Positions 39,701-49,919 of a DNA stretch of 64,000 nucleotides are shown here, piece by piece; the stretch's first letter is position 1; each line of letters begins with the position of its first letter. Position numbers and translations under genes: made by a program. Source of the stretch: DATBLE01 sp963734065 (lineage in GTDB: Bacteria; Actinomycetota; Thermoleophilia; Gaiellales; Gaiellaceae); the NCBI GenBank assembly GCA_963734065.1, contig CAVTFN010000003.1:1-64000 (forward strand), written 5' to 3'. The notes under the pieces were generated by a model that was not told where the DNA came from, did no database searches, and worked only from the letters and a program-made list of their open reading frames with translations.

Positions 39701-40039
39701 CTAGGCGATCTTCTCGGCGCGGCGCGAGCGAGTTTGCGTCTGCGGCTCCCGAGAATCACCGACGTAGGGCAGGAGCGCCATTTCACGCGCGCGTTTGATC
39801 GAGACCGCGACCTGGCTCTGGTGTTTCCGGCAGGCGCCGGTGTTGTCGCGGCCCTTGATCTTGCCCCGCTCGGAGATGAAGCGGCGGAGCTGCGCGATGT
39901 TCTTGTAATCAATTGCCACGATCTTCTCCTTGCAGAAGAAGCATGACCTCCGGCGACGATCCACGCCCTTGCGGTCCTTCCGCGGCCCGGCCGACGATGG
40001 CGCATCCCGCGTCTTGCCTCGCTTCGCTCCCGCAGCCAC
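39701..40039 (-). CDS. rpsR: 30S ribosomal protein S18, zinc-ribbon (C+) form
   Basis: 112 residues from GTG at 40039. The conserved core is RSCFFCKEKIVAIDYKNIAQ, LRRFISERGKIKGRDNTGAC and KHQSQVAVSIKRAREMALLP. Cys residues in C-F-F-C and Cys/His in A-C-R-K-H make the zinc-binding form. The first about 38 residues are a Lys/Arg-rich extension. S18 binds the 30S platform next to S6. Bacterial rpsR normally lies between rpsF/ssb and rplI, but here none of these is nearby and a cold-shock gene follows. Confidence 0.93.
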   Translation of the reverse strand: MAAGAKRGKTRDAPSSAGPRKDRKGVDRRRRSCFFCKEKIVAIDYKNIAQLRRFISERGKIKGRDNTGACRKHQSQVAVSIKRAREMALLPYVGDSREPQTQTRSRRAEKIA

Positions 40040-40346
40040 CAGACACCCCCTCCAGGCGAAATCTCCCAGGCCCCAGCCCGCCCGCGTCAAGGCCAGCGAA
40101 GACTGTCGCAAGTCTACGTTCCGCGAGAAGCTGGCAGTCTGTGCCGAATATGAGCAACTCCGAGAAGGCTGCAGTGCTGGACGCGATCACGCGCAGTTCT
40201 GACAACGCCGCGGAGCGACACGGCCGCGCTCGCCGGGCTGGACCGCGGTGCCCCGGCATCGGGACGAGTCGCCGAAGCGGCGCGCTGCGAGCCGGCCGAC
40301 TCAGTGACGAGCTTGTTTCATGCGGCCGCGCACTGCTTGGTGAGGG

Positions 40347-40916
40347 GTGATCCTGTGGGAGCTCTCGGAGCGGCTGCGGATGCGCCAAGCGCTGACCCGG
40401 GCGTACCGTGTCCAGGTCAGCGGCGCCGAGCGTGTGCCGGCGGGCGCCTGCATCCTGGTTGCCAACCATGAGTCGGTGGTCGACCCCTGGTTCCTCTGCC
40501 TGGCGACAGGCCGCCGCGTGCGCTTCATGGCGAAGGCTGAACTGTGGCGCTACCCGCTCGTTCGCTGGGGGATGGAGGCCTACGGCACCTTCCCGGTTGA
40601 GCGTGGCAACGGCGACACCGGCGCGATGGCGCGTGCCGGGGAACTGCTTGCCGCCGGCGAGATCCTCGGCATGTTCCCTCGTGGCACCTCGAGGCCGGCC
40701 GGAAACCGACAATGGCACCGTGGTGCCGCCCGGCTCGCGCTCGCCTACGGTGTTCCGTTAGTGCCGGTGCGGCTGGTAGCGACGCGGCAGCTCGTTCCGC
40801 GTCGCCCGGTCGAGGTGCGTGTTGGAGAGCCGATCACGGTCGCACTGCGGCGCCCGACGATCGCCGCCGGGCGCGACCTGACCAAACGTGCGGAAGCGGC
40901 GGTGGAGGCGCTCTGA
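40347..40916 (+). CDS. 1-acyl-glycerol-3-phosphate acyltransferase-like (PlsC)
   Basis: 189 residues. ACILVANHESVVDPWFLCLA carries motif I (N-H-x-x-x-x-D), RVRFMAKAELWRYPLVRWGM motif II region, and GEILGMFPRGTSR motif III (F-P-x-G-T-x-S/R), followed by LALAYGVPLVPVRLV. It transfers an acyl chain to lysophosphatidate or a similar acceptor at the membrane. It is shorter than classical PlsC (about 240), like many actinobacterial members. It lies 200 bp before a fatty-acid desaturase on the same strand, a plausible lipid-remodelling pair. Confidence 0.9.
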   Translation: MILWELSERLRMRQALTRAYRVQVSGAERVPAGACILVANHESVVDPWFLCLATGRRVRFMAKAELWRYPLVRWGMEAYGTFPVERGNGDTGAMARAGELLAAGEILGMFPRGTSRPAGNRQWHRGAARLALAYGVPLVPVRLVATRQLVPRRPVEVRVGEPITVALRRPTIAAGRDLTKRAEAAVEAL

Positions 40917-41119
40917 GTGCCTCATCTCCCGCTGGCGGTGTCTGAGCAATCTGGCAACAAGATGTCTATTCGCGACTGGCCAGCTGGTGGCGTCCGACTC
41001 GGGCGTCCCAGCGAAGTCGCGGCACGATAGGAGGCGCGCCGCTTGGCGCCCGGCGGTTCGGCTTCTGCGACGCGTACGCTCGTGCTCCGCGCTTGATCCA
41101 GTACCGTTTCGAAACCGCG

Positions 41120-42054
<935 letters not shown>

Positions 42055-42079
<25 letters not shown>

Positions 42080-42759
42080 GCCGCGACTCCATTTGCCCAC
42101 GCGCCCGCGCGCGGGAACGGGACGAGCGCGCAGCGCGTGCGGAACGCTACGCCATGCAGCGCGCCCCGGATCAGTGTGTAACTGCCCTCGACGCCTCGCG
42201 CACGGACGCGCTCGAAGCCTGCGCGAGAACTCGCCGCGGACACGCCTGGGATTCCGAAAAGCGAGCGGTCCAGCGAGCCGTGGAGGACGTCCAGTCGCTT
42301 GCCCTCGAGCGGCGAGACATCGAGGCGCGCGGGGATCCACGGGGCCAGGCCGACGACGCGCTCGACGCGCTCCTCACTTGCCGCCGCGATCCCGACGGCG
42401 CCGCCCATCGAGAAGCCAAGCAGCAGCGTGCGCTCGCCACCGTGCTCCCCGACAGCCACTCTCGCGTCTTCGATGCAAAGCTCGAGCTTCCGCCACGACT
42501 TGACGCGGTAGCGGACCTCGACGAAGCCGAGCGTCGGAAAGCGAGGCGCGAGTCGGTCGACGAGCCACTCCAGCGAGGCGCTCCAGGTCCCGGGCACCTC
42601 GTGCCTCTGGCCGCCGTTCACGCAGACGACTACCCTGCTTGCGCCGCCGTTTCTGAGCCTCGCCCCGGCACCAGTGGCGAGACGTCTGATCTCGGAACCA
42701 GCCACGCCCCACAACGTACTGGCGTCAAAAGGGAAGCGCCTTGTCCACGACATCGGCAT
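42055..42759 (-). CDS. Alpha/beta hydrolase
   Basis: 234 residues from the ATG at 42759. Nucleophile elbow TLLLGFSMGGAVGIAAASEE (G-x-S-x-G), acid in LDVLHGSLDRSLFGIPG (Asp) and His in TLIRGALHGVAF. The first strand reads ASRVVVCVNGGQRHEVPGTW. This is a dienelactone-hydrolase/esterase-like fold lacking a lid. Substrate unknown. The gene ends inside the desaturase gene on the other strand. Confidence 0.82.
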
Positions 42760-42985
42760 GATCGGCCTCCCCTCGGATCTTCTGGAGAAGCCCGGCCCGC
42801 TCATGTCGAGGGAACGCGGCCGAATGGAGGAGCATCCCGTGATCGGGGAGCGGATCTTTGCGAGGGGTGGAGGACTGTGCGGAGGTCGCGAGGATCGTTC
42901 AACACCACAATGAGCGGGCCGACGGCTGGTTACCCGGACGGGATCGCGGCCGAAGAGATCCCGCTGGTCTCGGCAATCGAGGCGT

Positions 42986-43016
42986 CCTCGACCTCATGGT
43001 CTGGTGCCAGGGCACC
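42986..43016. repeat. Dispersed hairpin repeat, locus 12 (single unit)
   Basis: CTCGACCTCATGGTCTGGTG with CCAGGGCACC. One base change (CTCATGG) weakens the stem. It lies in the 550-bp gap 42760-43310, which holds no complete gene. Confidence 0.55.
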
Positions 43017-43034
43017 TCGTAAGGGGCGTATACG

Positions 43035-43155
43035 CTGGCTGCTGCGCGTTCTCGGCGATCATCCGATCGAGTTCGCCGTAGACCTAGTGCACCTGTTCGC
43101 GTGTGAGTCGGTCCAGGTCGTTGATGCCGACGATGCGGTGTATGAACTCGCACGT
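43035..43155 (-). pseudogene. Possible helical-protein remnant with in-frame stop
   Basis: The minus strand reads CEFIHRIVGINDLDRLTREQ VH, then an in-frame TAG, then VYGELDRMIAENAQ. Both sides of the stop form a single amphipathic helical pattern, suggesting a decayed coding segment. No family can be named. Weak call. Confidence 0.25.
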
Positions 43156-43310
43156 TCACGCGGTCGGCACTGCCATAGGCCCATTTTGGTCCTAGCGAGC
43201 GAGGTGAAGGGAGGGCAGCCTGTCTCGGACTGGATCTATTCCCGAGTTGGCCTATTTGGGCCCTCGCCTGTCTCACCCAGGCAGGCGCACTTCGGCAAGA
43301 GGAGTTGCTC

Positions 43311-43685
43311 ATGAAACGTCTCATCGCATCAATCGCCCTGGCAGCAGTGGTGCTGACGGCGCTCCTGGTTGGCACTGTCACCCCTGCACAAGCGACGCCC
43401 ATCAGTCGGGCGAACGCCGTTCGCTCTGCCAAGGAGTACCTGCACCTGCAGGCGTTCTCTCAGAAGGGCCTGGTCAAACAGTTGAAATTCGAAGGGTTCT
43501 CGACCAGCGACGCGACTTACGGGGCTAGCCATTCCGGCGCGAACTGGATGAAGCAAGCTGTCCGGTCCGCCAAGGAGTACCTGCGGTTGCAGGCGTTCTC
43601 CCGGCGCGGAATGGTCGACCAGCTGAAATTCGAGGGGTTCACGCCCGCTCAGGCGCTTCACGGCGCGCAAGGCGCTGGACTCTAA
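43311..43685 (+). CDS. Secreted Ltp-repeat protein (superinfection-exclusion-like)
   Basis: 124 residues from the ATG at 43311, with AAGAGGAG before it. Residues 1-28 are a Sec signal peptide ending TPAQA. The mature part has two copies of an about 45-residue motif: AVRSAKEYLHLQAFSQKGLV-KQLKFEGFSTSDATYG and AVRSAKEYLRLQAFSRRGMV-DQLKFEGFTPAQALHG. This is the host-cell-surface-exposed lipoprotein (Ltp) repeat, known from the phage TP-J34 superinfection-exclusion protein. There is no lipobox Cys. Many chromosomal copies have no known phage link. Confidence 0.85.
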   Translation: MKRLIASIALAAVVLTALLVGTVTPAQATPISRANAVRSAKEYLHLQAFSQKGLVKQLKFEGFSTSDATYGASHSGANWMKQAVRSAKEYLRLQAFSRRGMVDQLKFEGFTPAQALHGAQGAGL

Positions 43686-43701
43686 CCCAACAAATGTCGC
43701 C

Positions 43702-43738
43702 CGAGCCGGCGTCGCGGCCCGCAGCCGGCGCTGGCTCG
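43702..43738. terminator. Hairpin between convergent genes
   Basis: CGAGCC at 43702-43707 and GGCTCG at 43733-43738 pair at the base of a GC-rich stem (inner CGGCG/CGCTG region). There is no T-run. It lies between the Ltp gene and the convergent SulP gene. Confidence 0.4.
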
Positions 43739-43846
43739 AGCGGTCAGGTCTTGGACCACCCCCAATCAAGAGGTGCCTCCAGCCGTAGGCCGTCTTCGCC
43801 GGCAATCCGCTTTGGAGCCCGCGCCTAGCGGCATCGCATGGCGGCG

Positions 43847-45565
43847 TCACCCTGACTGATCGGCGGCTAGGTCTGCCTCGACCGCTCGATGGACGTTGCC
43901 GTGGATGTGGTCGGCTCCGATCCGGTCGACGAATCCATCCGCCTCGAGCACCGCTCGTACGTCTGGCTTTACTCGCGCGAGACGCAGGGTGACGTCGGCG
44001 GCCTGGGTGAGCTGGTGGATCTCGGTCAGTTTCGAGGCGCCCTGGGAGTCGACGAAATTGACACCTTCGAGGTCGAGCACGAGCGTGCGCAGCTCGCCAT
44101 CGTCGTCCGTGAGCGCGCGGACACGATTCTCGAGCGCTTCGGCGGTTGCGAAGAAGAGGCCGCCGTCGAGGCGGAGGACGGTGATGCCCGGAAACGTCTC
44201 GTCGGCGGGATTTTCGACCAGATCGCGGAACACCTGCGTTCCGGGCTCGCGTCCGAGTAGCGGCATGGACGGCCTCGTCGCGACGTAGACCAGCCAGCCG
44301 AGCGAGAGGACGACCCCGATCACCACGCCTGCGAGCACGCCCGCGGAGAGCACGCCGACGATCGCCGCCATCGAGATCCAGAAATCGAACCTGGCGACCC
44401 CGTACAAACGGCGCATCTCGGCGATGTCGATCATCCCGAAAACGACCGCATCGATGATCACCGCCGCCAGAATCGCCTTGGGGAGGACGGAGAAGACCGG
44501 GGCGAGGACGACCAGCGTTGCCAACACGAGCGCGCCGGTGGTCAGTGACGCGACCGGCGTCTTCGCCCCGGCCGACTCGTTCAGCGAGCTCGCCGAGAGG
44601 CTGGTCGACACGGGCATCCCCTGGAACACGCCGGCGCCGACGTTCGCCATCCCTTGGGCGACGGACTCCTGGTTCACGTCGATCCTGTAGCGGTGCCGGG
44701 CTGCGAACGCCCTGGCATCGCCCGCCGTCTGCGAGAAGCCGATGAGGAGCAGCGCAAGGGCAGCGATGCCGATGGTCGCGTAGTGATCCTGGACGATCGA
44801 GGCGTCGGGGAGCTCGGGAGCGGGAAGCCCGCGCGGCACGGTGCCGACGAGGGCGACTCCGTGCGCACCGAGATCGAACAGCCAGGAGGCGAGCAGCCCG
44901 CCGGACACCAACACGAGGGCGCCCGGAACGGCCGGCGCCACGAAACGCAAGCCGAGAATCACGGCAAGCGCGACCGCGCCGACGACGACGGTCGTCCAGT
45001 GCACGTCGCCGAGCGACTGGAGCCAGGTCGCGAGCTCGCGCCAGGCGCTGTCTCCCTCCGAGGAGGTTCCGGTCAGCTTCGGCAGCTCTCCGATGACCAC
45101 GTCCACGGCAGCGCCGGCCAGGAATCCGGTGATCACCGCCCGCGAGAGGAACTGGGCGATCCAACCCATGCGCAAAAGAGCGAGCAGCAGGAACAGGATC
45201 CCAGTCGCGATCGTGATCGCCGCCACCAGTTGCGCGGCGTCGTCACCACCGACGCCGGTGGCGAGAACGGCACCTCCCGCCACGGCGGCAAGTGACGAAC
45301 TCGGCCCGGTCGAGATGTGCCGCGACGTGCAGAAGACTGCGTAGATGAGTGCGCCCGCAGCCGCGGCGTAGAGTCCGTTCTGCAGCGGCACCCCAGCGAT
45401 GCCGGCATAGCCGAGATTCTTGGGGACGATCAGCGCGGTGACCGCGATGCCGGCGATCACGTCTCCACGGAGCCAACGGCGGTCGTACTGGGGGAGCCAG
45501 CCGACGATCGGCACCGCTCGCGCGAGAAGCCGCGCGGTTTTCTGACTCTCTGCGGACGCCGTCAC
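43847..45565 (-). CDS. SulP-family anion transporter with STAS domain
   Basis: 572 residues. The membrane domain begins LRGDVIAGIAVTALIVPKNL then GYAGIAGVPLQNGLYAAAAG and TSRHISTGPSSSLAAVAGGA, the SulP signature. About twelve helices run to residue 420. The cytoplasmic STAS domain has VLRLDGGLFFATAEALENRV and LVLDLEGVNFVDSQGASKLT (the D-S-x-G-x loop). SulP proteins move sulfate, bicarbonate or dicarboxylates. It starts 91 bp downstream of the DUF2252 gene on the same strand. Confidence 0.93.
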   Translation of the reverse strand: MTASAESQKTARLLARAVPIVGWLPQYDRRWLRGDVIAGIAVTALIVPKNLGYAGIAGVPLQNGLYAAAAGALIYAVFCTSRHISTGPSSSLAAVAGGAVLATGVGGDDAAQLVAAITIATGILFLLLALLRMGWIAQFLSRAVITGFLAGAAVDVVIGELPKLTGTSSEGDSAWRELATWLQSLGDVHWTTVVVGAVALAVILGLRFVAPAVPGALVLVSGGLLASWLFDLGAHGVALVGTVPRGLPAPELPDASIVQDHYATIGIAALALLLIGFSQTAGDARAFAARHRYRIDVNQESVAQGMANVGAGVFQGMPVSTSLSASSLNESAGAKTPVASLTTGALVLATLVVLAPVFSVLPKAILAAVIIDAVVFGMIDIAEMRRLYGVARFDFWISMAAIVGVLSAGVLAGVVIGVVLSLGWLVYVATRPSMPLLGREPGTQVFRDLVENPADETFPGITVLRLDGGLFFATAEALENRVRALTDDDGELRTLVLDLEGVNFVDSQGASKLTEIHQLTQAADVTLRLARVKPDVRAVLEADGFVDRIGADHIHGNVHRAVEADLAADQSG

Positions 45566-45656
45566 CGGGACAAACTGATCCTGCTGCCGACGTCCGCCGA
45601 AGCGGTCTTGCTCGGAACCGCGGTCCGGGTTGCCGTTCTCCGCGTTCTAGACAGGC

Positions 45657-47168
45657 CTACAGTCCCGTTTCGACCTTGACGCGACCCGAGTCGACAGCCT
45701 CTTTGAGTGCGGCGTAGTCGCGCTCGTTCTGGTCGGCGTACGCCTCCGCGAACCGGGCGATTGCGTTGTCGAAGACCTCGCCGGAGCCGAGGTAGGAGCC
45801 GATCGCGATCGCGTCGCCGGAGCGGGCGTGCGCCTTGGCCAACGTCCAGCCGCAGAGCTTGGCGTACTCGATCATGGCGTTCGGCTCCATCAACTCCACC
45901 AGGGCCGAGCCCTTCGCGTCCCAGAGTTGCCGGACGTAGAAGTCACGCTCGACGCCGTCCAGGCCGGTCGTGTGCAGCCAGCCGAGCAAGATGTCGCTCG
46001 CCGCCTGCATCAACCGCTGGCCCTCGACCACGCGCTGGCCGTGGTTGGCGAACTCGCTCTTGCCCAGAAACGGCTCCAGCACCGAGGGCTGGGCCTCTTT
46101 CGCCTGCATGAACAGGGGATCCTGGCCGTCACGGCCCAGCATCAACACGATCCAAGCGCGCGTACCAACGCTGCCGACCCCGACGACCTTACGGGCCGCA
46201 TCGACGAAACGGAACCGCTCCAGCAGATGGCGGCGATCACGCGAGAGCGTCCGCCGGTACTGGCGGATCAGATCCCTGAACGCATCGTGGACGTCCGCGG
46301 CCTGCTCCGGGCCGGCCAGCTCCGCAATCGGAACGATCAGCGGCGGATCGCTGACGATCCGTGCCTCGCCGTCGACCACCTCGGTCAGCTTCGCGAACGC
46401 CTTCAGGCTGGTCTTCGCCCGCGTCTTCGCGAGATTCTTCTCCAACCGCTTGCGCTGCTCGCCGGTCGCGCGGGAGGAGAAATCCCGGAGGATCTCCTCG
46501 ACGTCGACCCGGGCATACCAGACGTCCATGTTGCCCATCGCACCGAACTCCTGCACCTGCTCGCGGTAAGAGCGGCCGACCGCCGCGTTGATCTTCATCC
46601 GCATCTTCTCGTCGAACCCACGGTCGCGGCCGGCGACCGCGAAGCTCGCGACCAGCCGCTTCACATCCCACTCGAACGGCCCCGGCAGAGTCTCGTCGAA
46701 ATCGTTCAGGCCGAAGATCAGCCGGCGGTCAGGCGCCGCGAAGACACCGAAGTTGGACAGATGAGCATCGCCGCAGAGCTGGGCATGCAGACCCGAACGC
46801 GGACCACCGGACAAATCGGACGCCATCAGGTACGCAGCGCCGCGGTAGAAGGTGAACGGCGACACCAGCATCCGCCCGTAGCGGATCGGCACCAGCTCGG
46901 GCACGCGCGTCTGGGCCTGCTCCTCCAGCAACTCGACCGGATCAGGCCGGTGCAGCGGAGGCTCCCACTCCCCGTGCGAGCTGCGCGGCACCTCCGCGCG
47001 TGCAGCCTTCCCGCGGGCCGCCCGCTCGGCCGGAGTGAAATGCTCCACCCTGGCTCCCCGCGACGACGACGAACGCGCCGGGGCCTTTTCTGCCGGGGGC
47101 GACTCCCCCTTCGGCTGGGCCTCGTTCCCAGACTGTGCGATCTCGTGGTCGGTCTGCTCTGTGCTCAT
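45657..47168 (-). CDS. DUF2252 protein
   Basis: 503 residues from the ATG at 47168, behind GGAGGGTGG. Residues 1-75 are a hydrophilic, disordered lead. The DUF2252 core follows: LVPIRYGRMLVSPFTFYRGA, LHAQLCGDAHLSNFGVFAAP, LIFGLNDFDETLPGPFEWDV (H-x-x-N-F and N-D-F-D, kinase-like catalytic pieces), VVGVGSVGTRAWIVLMLGRD, LFMQAKEAQPSVLE and LCGWTLAKAHARSGDAIAIG. The fold is related to aminoglycoside-phosphotransferase-like kinases; the substrate is unknown. It is divergent from the membrane protein at 47275, with 106 bp between. Confidence 0.9.
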   Translation of the reverse strand: MSTEQTDHEIAQSGNEAQPKGESPPAEKAPARSSSSRGARVEHFTPAERAARGKAARAEVPRSSHGEWEPPLHRPDPVELLEEQAQTRVPELVPIRYGRMLVSPFTFYRGAAYLMASDLSGGPRSGLHAQLCGDAHLSNFGVFAAPDRRLIFGLNDFDETLPGPFEWDVKRLVASFAVAGRDRGFDEKMRMKINAAVGRSYREQVQEFGAMGNMDVWYARVDVEEILRDFSSRATGEQRKRLEKNLAKTRAKTSLKAFAKLTEVVDGEARIVSDPPLIVPIAELAGPEQAADVHDAFRDLIRQYRRTLSRDRRHLLERFRFVDAARKVVGVGSVGTRAWIVLMLGRDGQDPLFMQAKEAQPSVLEPFLGKSEFANHGQRVVEGQRLMQAASDILLGWLHTTGLDGVERDFYVRQLWDAKGSALVELMEPNAMIEYAKLCGWTLAKAHARSGDAIAIGSYLGSGEVFDNAIARFAEAYADQNERDYAALKEAVDSGRVKVETGL

Positions 47169-47274
47169 CGCCACCCTCCGGACTTGGATCTCATACCTGC
47201 GCTTGCACATCATCCGTGTCGTGGCCCGGGAAAGCGAGTCGGACGAGAGGCCGAGCGGAAGCCAATCCGTGAGA

Positions 47275-48309
47275 ATGCTCCGTGGCGTGGCGCCGAACTC
47301 GGGCAACAGCGGCAAACCTCGGCTGAGCGGGCTCCCGCTGCTCGCGGCGGCGCTCAGTGTGGTCCTCGCCGTGCAGGCGCTCTTCGTGCTCTCGTACGTC
47401 GGCGCCCTCCACCATCCGAAGCCCCACGACGTCGCGTTCGGAGTCGTGGGCAACTCGCGATTGCCGCTCGCCGTCGGCAAACAATTCTCGTTGAAAGTCA
47501 CGCAGTTCCCGGACGAGGCGGCGGCCCGTTCGGCGATCGACCACCGGACGATCGACGGGGCCTTCGTCGCGGACAGCGGCGGCGGGACCCTGCTCGTCGT
47601 CCCCGCGGCGAGCAACGCCGGCGCAACGGCACTCGGCACGGCGTTCGGGGCGGCGGCGGCTGCGCTGGAACAGAAGCTGACGGTCTTCCAGGTGCACACG
47701 CTGCCGACTGGAGACGCGAGCGGGAATGTCTCCTTCCTCGTCGTCATGGCGCTGATCGTCGGCGGATATCTCGCCTCGACGATCGGCATGGTCTTTGGAG
47801 GGTCGGCCACGCGCCGGGGCCGGCTCGCTTCCCTGGCCCTGGCCTCCGTGCTCGGGGCACTGCTCACGGACGTTTTCGCCGGCCCTGTCCTCGACGCCGT
47901 TCCGACGTCGAAGTTCCTCGCGCTCTGGGGCCTGTTCGTGCTCGTGATGACGGCAGTTGCCTACGCGACCGCTGCCCTCCAGGCGGTGCTGGGGCCGGCG
48001 GGGACGCTGATCGTGGTGGTGCTCTTCATCGTGTTCGGCGCGCCGGCCTCCGGCGGCACCGTTCCGTCGGCGTACCTTCCCGGCTTCTGGCGAACCTTCG
48101 GCCCGTATCTGCCGGCCGGTGCCGGTACGACCGCGGTTCGGAACACGCTCTACTTCGACGGGAACGCGATCACCAGGTCCCTCCTGATCCTCTCCGGCTA
48201 TCTCGTCGCCGGAGCGTTGGTGGTGATCGTCGTCCGGCGGCGGGCGAGCGGAACGACTACCGAGGCCGAAGCCGGGGCCTCGACGGCGGCAGCCGCCATC
48301 GTCGTCTAG
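47275..48309 (+). CDS. ABC-2-like/YhgE-type membrane protein
   Basis: 344 residues from the ATG at 47275; a GTG two codons upstream is also possible. An N-terminal helix LPLLAAALSVVLAVQALFVL is followed by an about 110-residue extracytoplasmic domain (DVAFGVVGNSRLPLAVGKQF, TIDGAFVADSGGGTLLVVPA) and five or six C-terminal helices with FLVVMALIVGGYLASTIGMV and VPSAYLPGFWRTFGPYLPAG. This is the DUF3533/YhgE-Pip layout of ABC-2-type exporters or lipid-transport partners. No ATPase gene is nearby. Confidence 0.82.
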   Translation: MLRGVAPNSGNSGKPRLSGLPLLAAALSVVLAVQALFVLSYVGALHHPKPHDVAFGVVGNSRLPLAVGKQFSLKVTQFPDEAAARSAIDHRTIDGAFVADSGGGTLLVVPAASNAGATALGTAFGAAAAALEQKLTVFQVHTLPTGDASGNVSFLVVMALIVGGYLASTIGMVFGGSATRRGRLASLALASVLGALLTDVFAGPVLDAVPTSKFLALWGLFVLVMTAVAYATAALQAVLGPAGTLIVVVLFIVFGAPASGGTVPSAYLPGFWRTFGPYLPAGAGTTAVRNTLYFDGNAITRSLLILSGYLVAGALVVIVVRRRASGTTTEAEAGASTAAAAIVV

Positions 48310-48815
48310 AAGCGAAGGCAACGGTCAGGGTGTACGCCGGTGCGGATCTCGCCGCAAGCGAGCAGCCACCGTCGAGCTCGACCGGCACATGAGATCCGCC
48401 CGCGTCGACCTCCTGGTCGTGTCCCAGAAGGCTTGAGCGGAGCGCCTGGCGGGACGACCGCGTTGGTCTGACCCGCGGGCCGCGGGGCAGGCGGTGGAAA
48501 ACGCTGTCAGCAGGTTGAAATCAGAGACGCGCGGCCGTCCGCGTTCGGCTTTAGCGATGATCGGCTAGGGCAGCGACCATGCCAGACGCTGAGTCTCGCG
48601 ATGTTCGCGCACTTGCCGAGTCGCTGACAGGAGCCGGTATCCCTCCGAGGCAGAAGCGGATACCCGTTGGGGTCGTCGCTTTCGGACGTGTTGGCCTCCA
48701 GCAGTACCCTTCCGGCCGTGACCTGGGAGCCGACTAAGGAGCAGATCGAGGAGAAGCTGGTCGCTCCCGCGTACCTTTGGGTGAGCGCCTGAATCGTGAT
48801 GAAGCGAGGTAACTG
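48310..48815. other. Intergenic stretch with a repeat and two doubtful small frames
   Basis: Besides the hairpin repeat at 48402 it holds an ATG frame of 52 codons at 48579-48737 (RALAESLTGAGIPPRQKRIP) and an overlapping GTG frame of 24 codons at 48718-48792 (TWEPTKEQIEEKLVAPAYLW). Either might be a gene remnant. Neither has a good ribosome site or a recognisable family. Confidence 0.35.
48402..48433. repeat. Dispersed hairpin repeat, locus 13 (single C-type unit)
   Basis: GCGTCGACCTCCTGGTCGTG with CCCAGAAGGC. It resembles the C unit of locus 10 (CGTCGACCTCCTGGTCGT) almost exactly. Confidence 0.65.
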
Positions 48816-49919
48816 ATGTCTGCCATCCGTGCTCGAGTCGATTCGTTTTGCCGGCGTTTTGGGCTAGAGCTTCCAATGCTGCTCGCACCGATGGCCGGAG
48901 CGTCTGCACCTGCTCTTTCGATCGCAGTGATGCATGCCGGCGGGCTCGGTGCTTGTGGGGCCCTGTTGATGCAGCCAGACGAGATCATCGCTTGGGCCGA
49001 TGAAGTCCGGGCGAAAGGAAACGGCCCGTACCAGCTCAACCTGTGGATCCCCGATCCGCCGCCGCCGCGGGACGCAGGTCACGAACGGCTTCTGCGCGAG
49101 TTCCTCAGCGATTGGGGGCCTCCGCCGGCGAAGGACGCCGGCGACGCGAGGCCGCCAGACTTCCCCGCTCAATGCGAGGCTCTGCTGTCGGCCAAGCCGC
49201 CGATCGTCTCGTCGGTGATGGGGGTTTTTCCGAGCGGGTTCGTTGCCAGGCTGAAGCGAGCCGGCATTGCCTGGTTTGCGAATGTCTCGACAGTAGCCGA
49301 GGCACAGGCGGCGGAGGCCGCTGGTGCAGACGCAATCGTCGCGCAGGGGATGGAGGCGGGCGGACATCGGGGATGCTTCGATGCCTCACAGGCCCAACGC
49401 CGGCTCGTCGGATCGTTGGCGTTGATACCGGCGGTGGCGGACGCGGTCGAGGTTCCGGTGGTCGCGACCGGCGGGATCGGAGACGCGCGTGGAGTTGTCG
49501 CGGCACTGATGCTCGGCGCGAGCGCGGTACAGATCGGATCTGCATTCCTGCGTTGCCCGGAGGCGGACATCCACCCCGCCTGGGCAGAAGCGCTGGCTCG
49601 CGTCGCGCCCGAGGACACGATCGTCACCAGTGTGTTCAGCGGCCGTGCCGGGCGAAGCGTCGCGACCGATTACGCACTGGCAGCGATCGCCGACGAGGCG
49701 CCGCCCCCGGCGCCCTATCCGGTTCAAAGAGGACTGACGGCTGCCATGCGCGCGCAAGCCGCCGAGACGGGTGACGTCCAGCGGATGCAGGCGTGGGCAG
49801 GCCAATCGGTGCGGCTCGGTCGCGCCGAGCCCGCTGGCCGACTAGTCCGGCACATGTGGGACGGAGCCCTGGCCCTGCTCAAGGAGGGTCACGCGGATCA
49901 CCGGTTCGAGTCCGGCTAG
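48816..49919 (+). CDS. Nitronate monooxygenase-like FMN protein
   Basis: 367 residues. ELPMLLAPMAGASAPALSIA starts the TIM barrel. PIVSSVMGVFPSGFVARLKR, WFANVSTVAEAQAAEAAGAD, the FMN/His motif IVAQGMEAGGHRGCF and VVATGGIGDARGVVAALMLG with AVQIGSAFLRCPEA are class I nitronate monooxygenase features. It probably oxidises nitronates such as propionate 3-nitronate. The last 12 residues (LLKEGHADHRFESG) are encoded by a tRNA 3'-end-like sequence, and the TAG stop lies in its acceptor, so the natural C-terminus may have been replaced. Confidence 0.9.
   Translation: MSAIRARVDSFCRRFGLELPMLLAPMAGASAPALSIAVMHAGGLGACGALLMQPDEIIAWADEVRAKGNGPYQLNLWIPDPPPPRDAGHERLLREFLSDWGPPPAKDAGDARPPDFPAQCEALLSAKPPIVSSVMGVFPSGFVARLKRAGIAWFANVSTVAEAQAAEAAGADAIVAQGMEAGGHRGCFDASQAQRRLVGSLALIPAVADAVEVPVVATGGIGDARGVVAALMLGASAVQIGSAFLRCPEADIHPAWAEALARVAPEDTIVTSVFSGRAGRSVATDYALAAIADEAPPPAPYPVQRGLTAAMRAQAAETGDVQRMQAWAGQSVRLGRAEPAGRLVRHMWDGALALLKEGHADHRFESG

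Noticed and set aside
45828..48392. 854-codon plus-strand frame
   Set aside because: It runs antisense to the DUF2252 gene and out of frame through the ABC-2-like gene; composition is typical of a GC-rich shadow frame.
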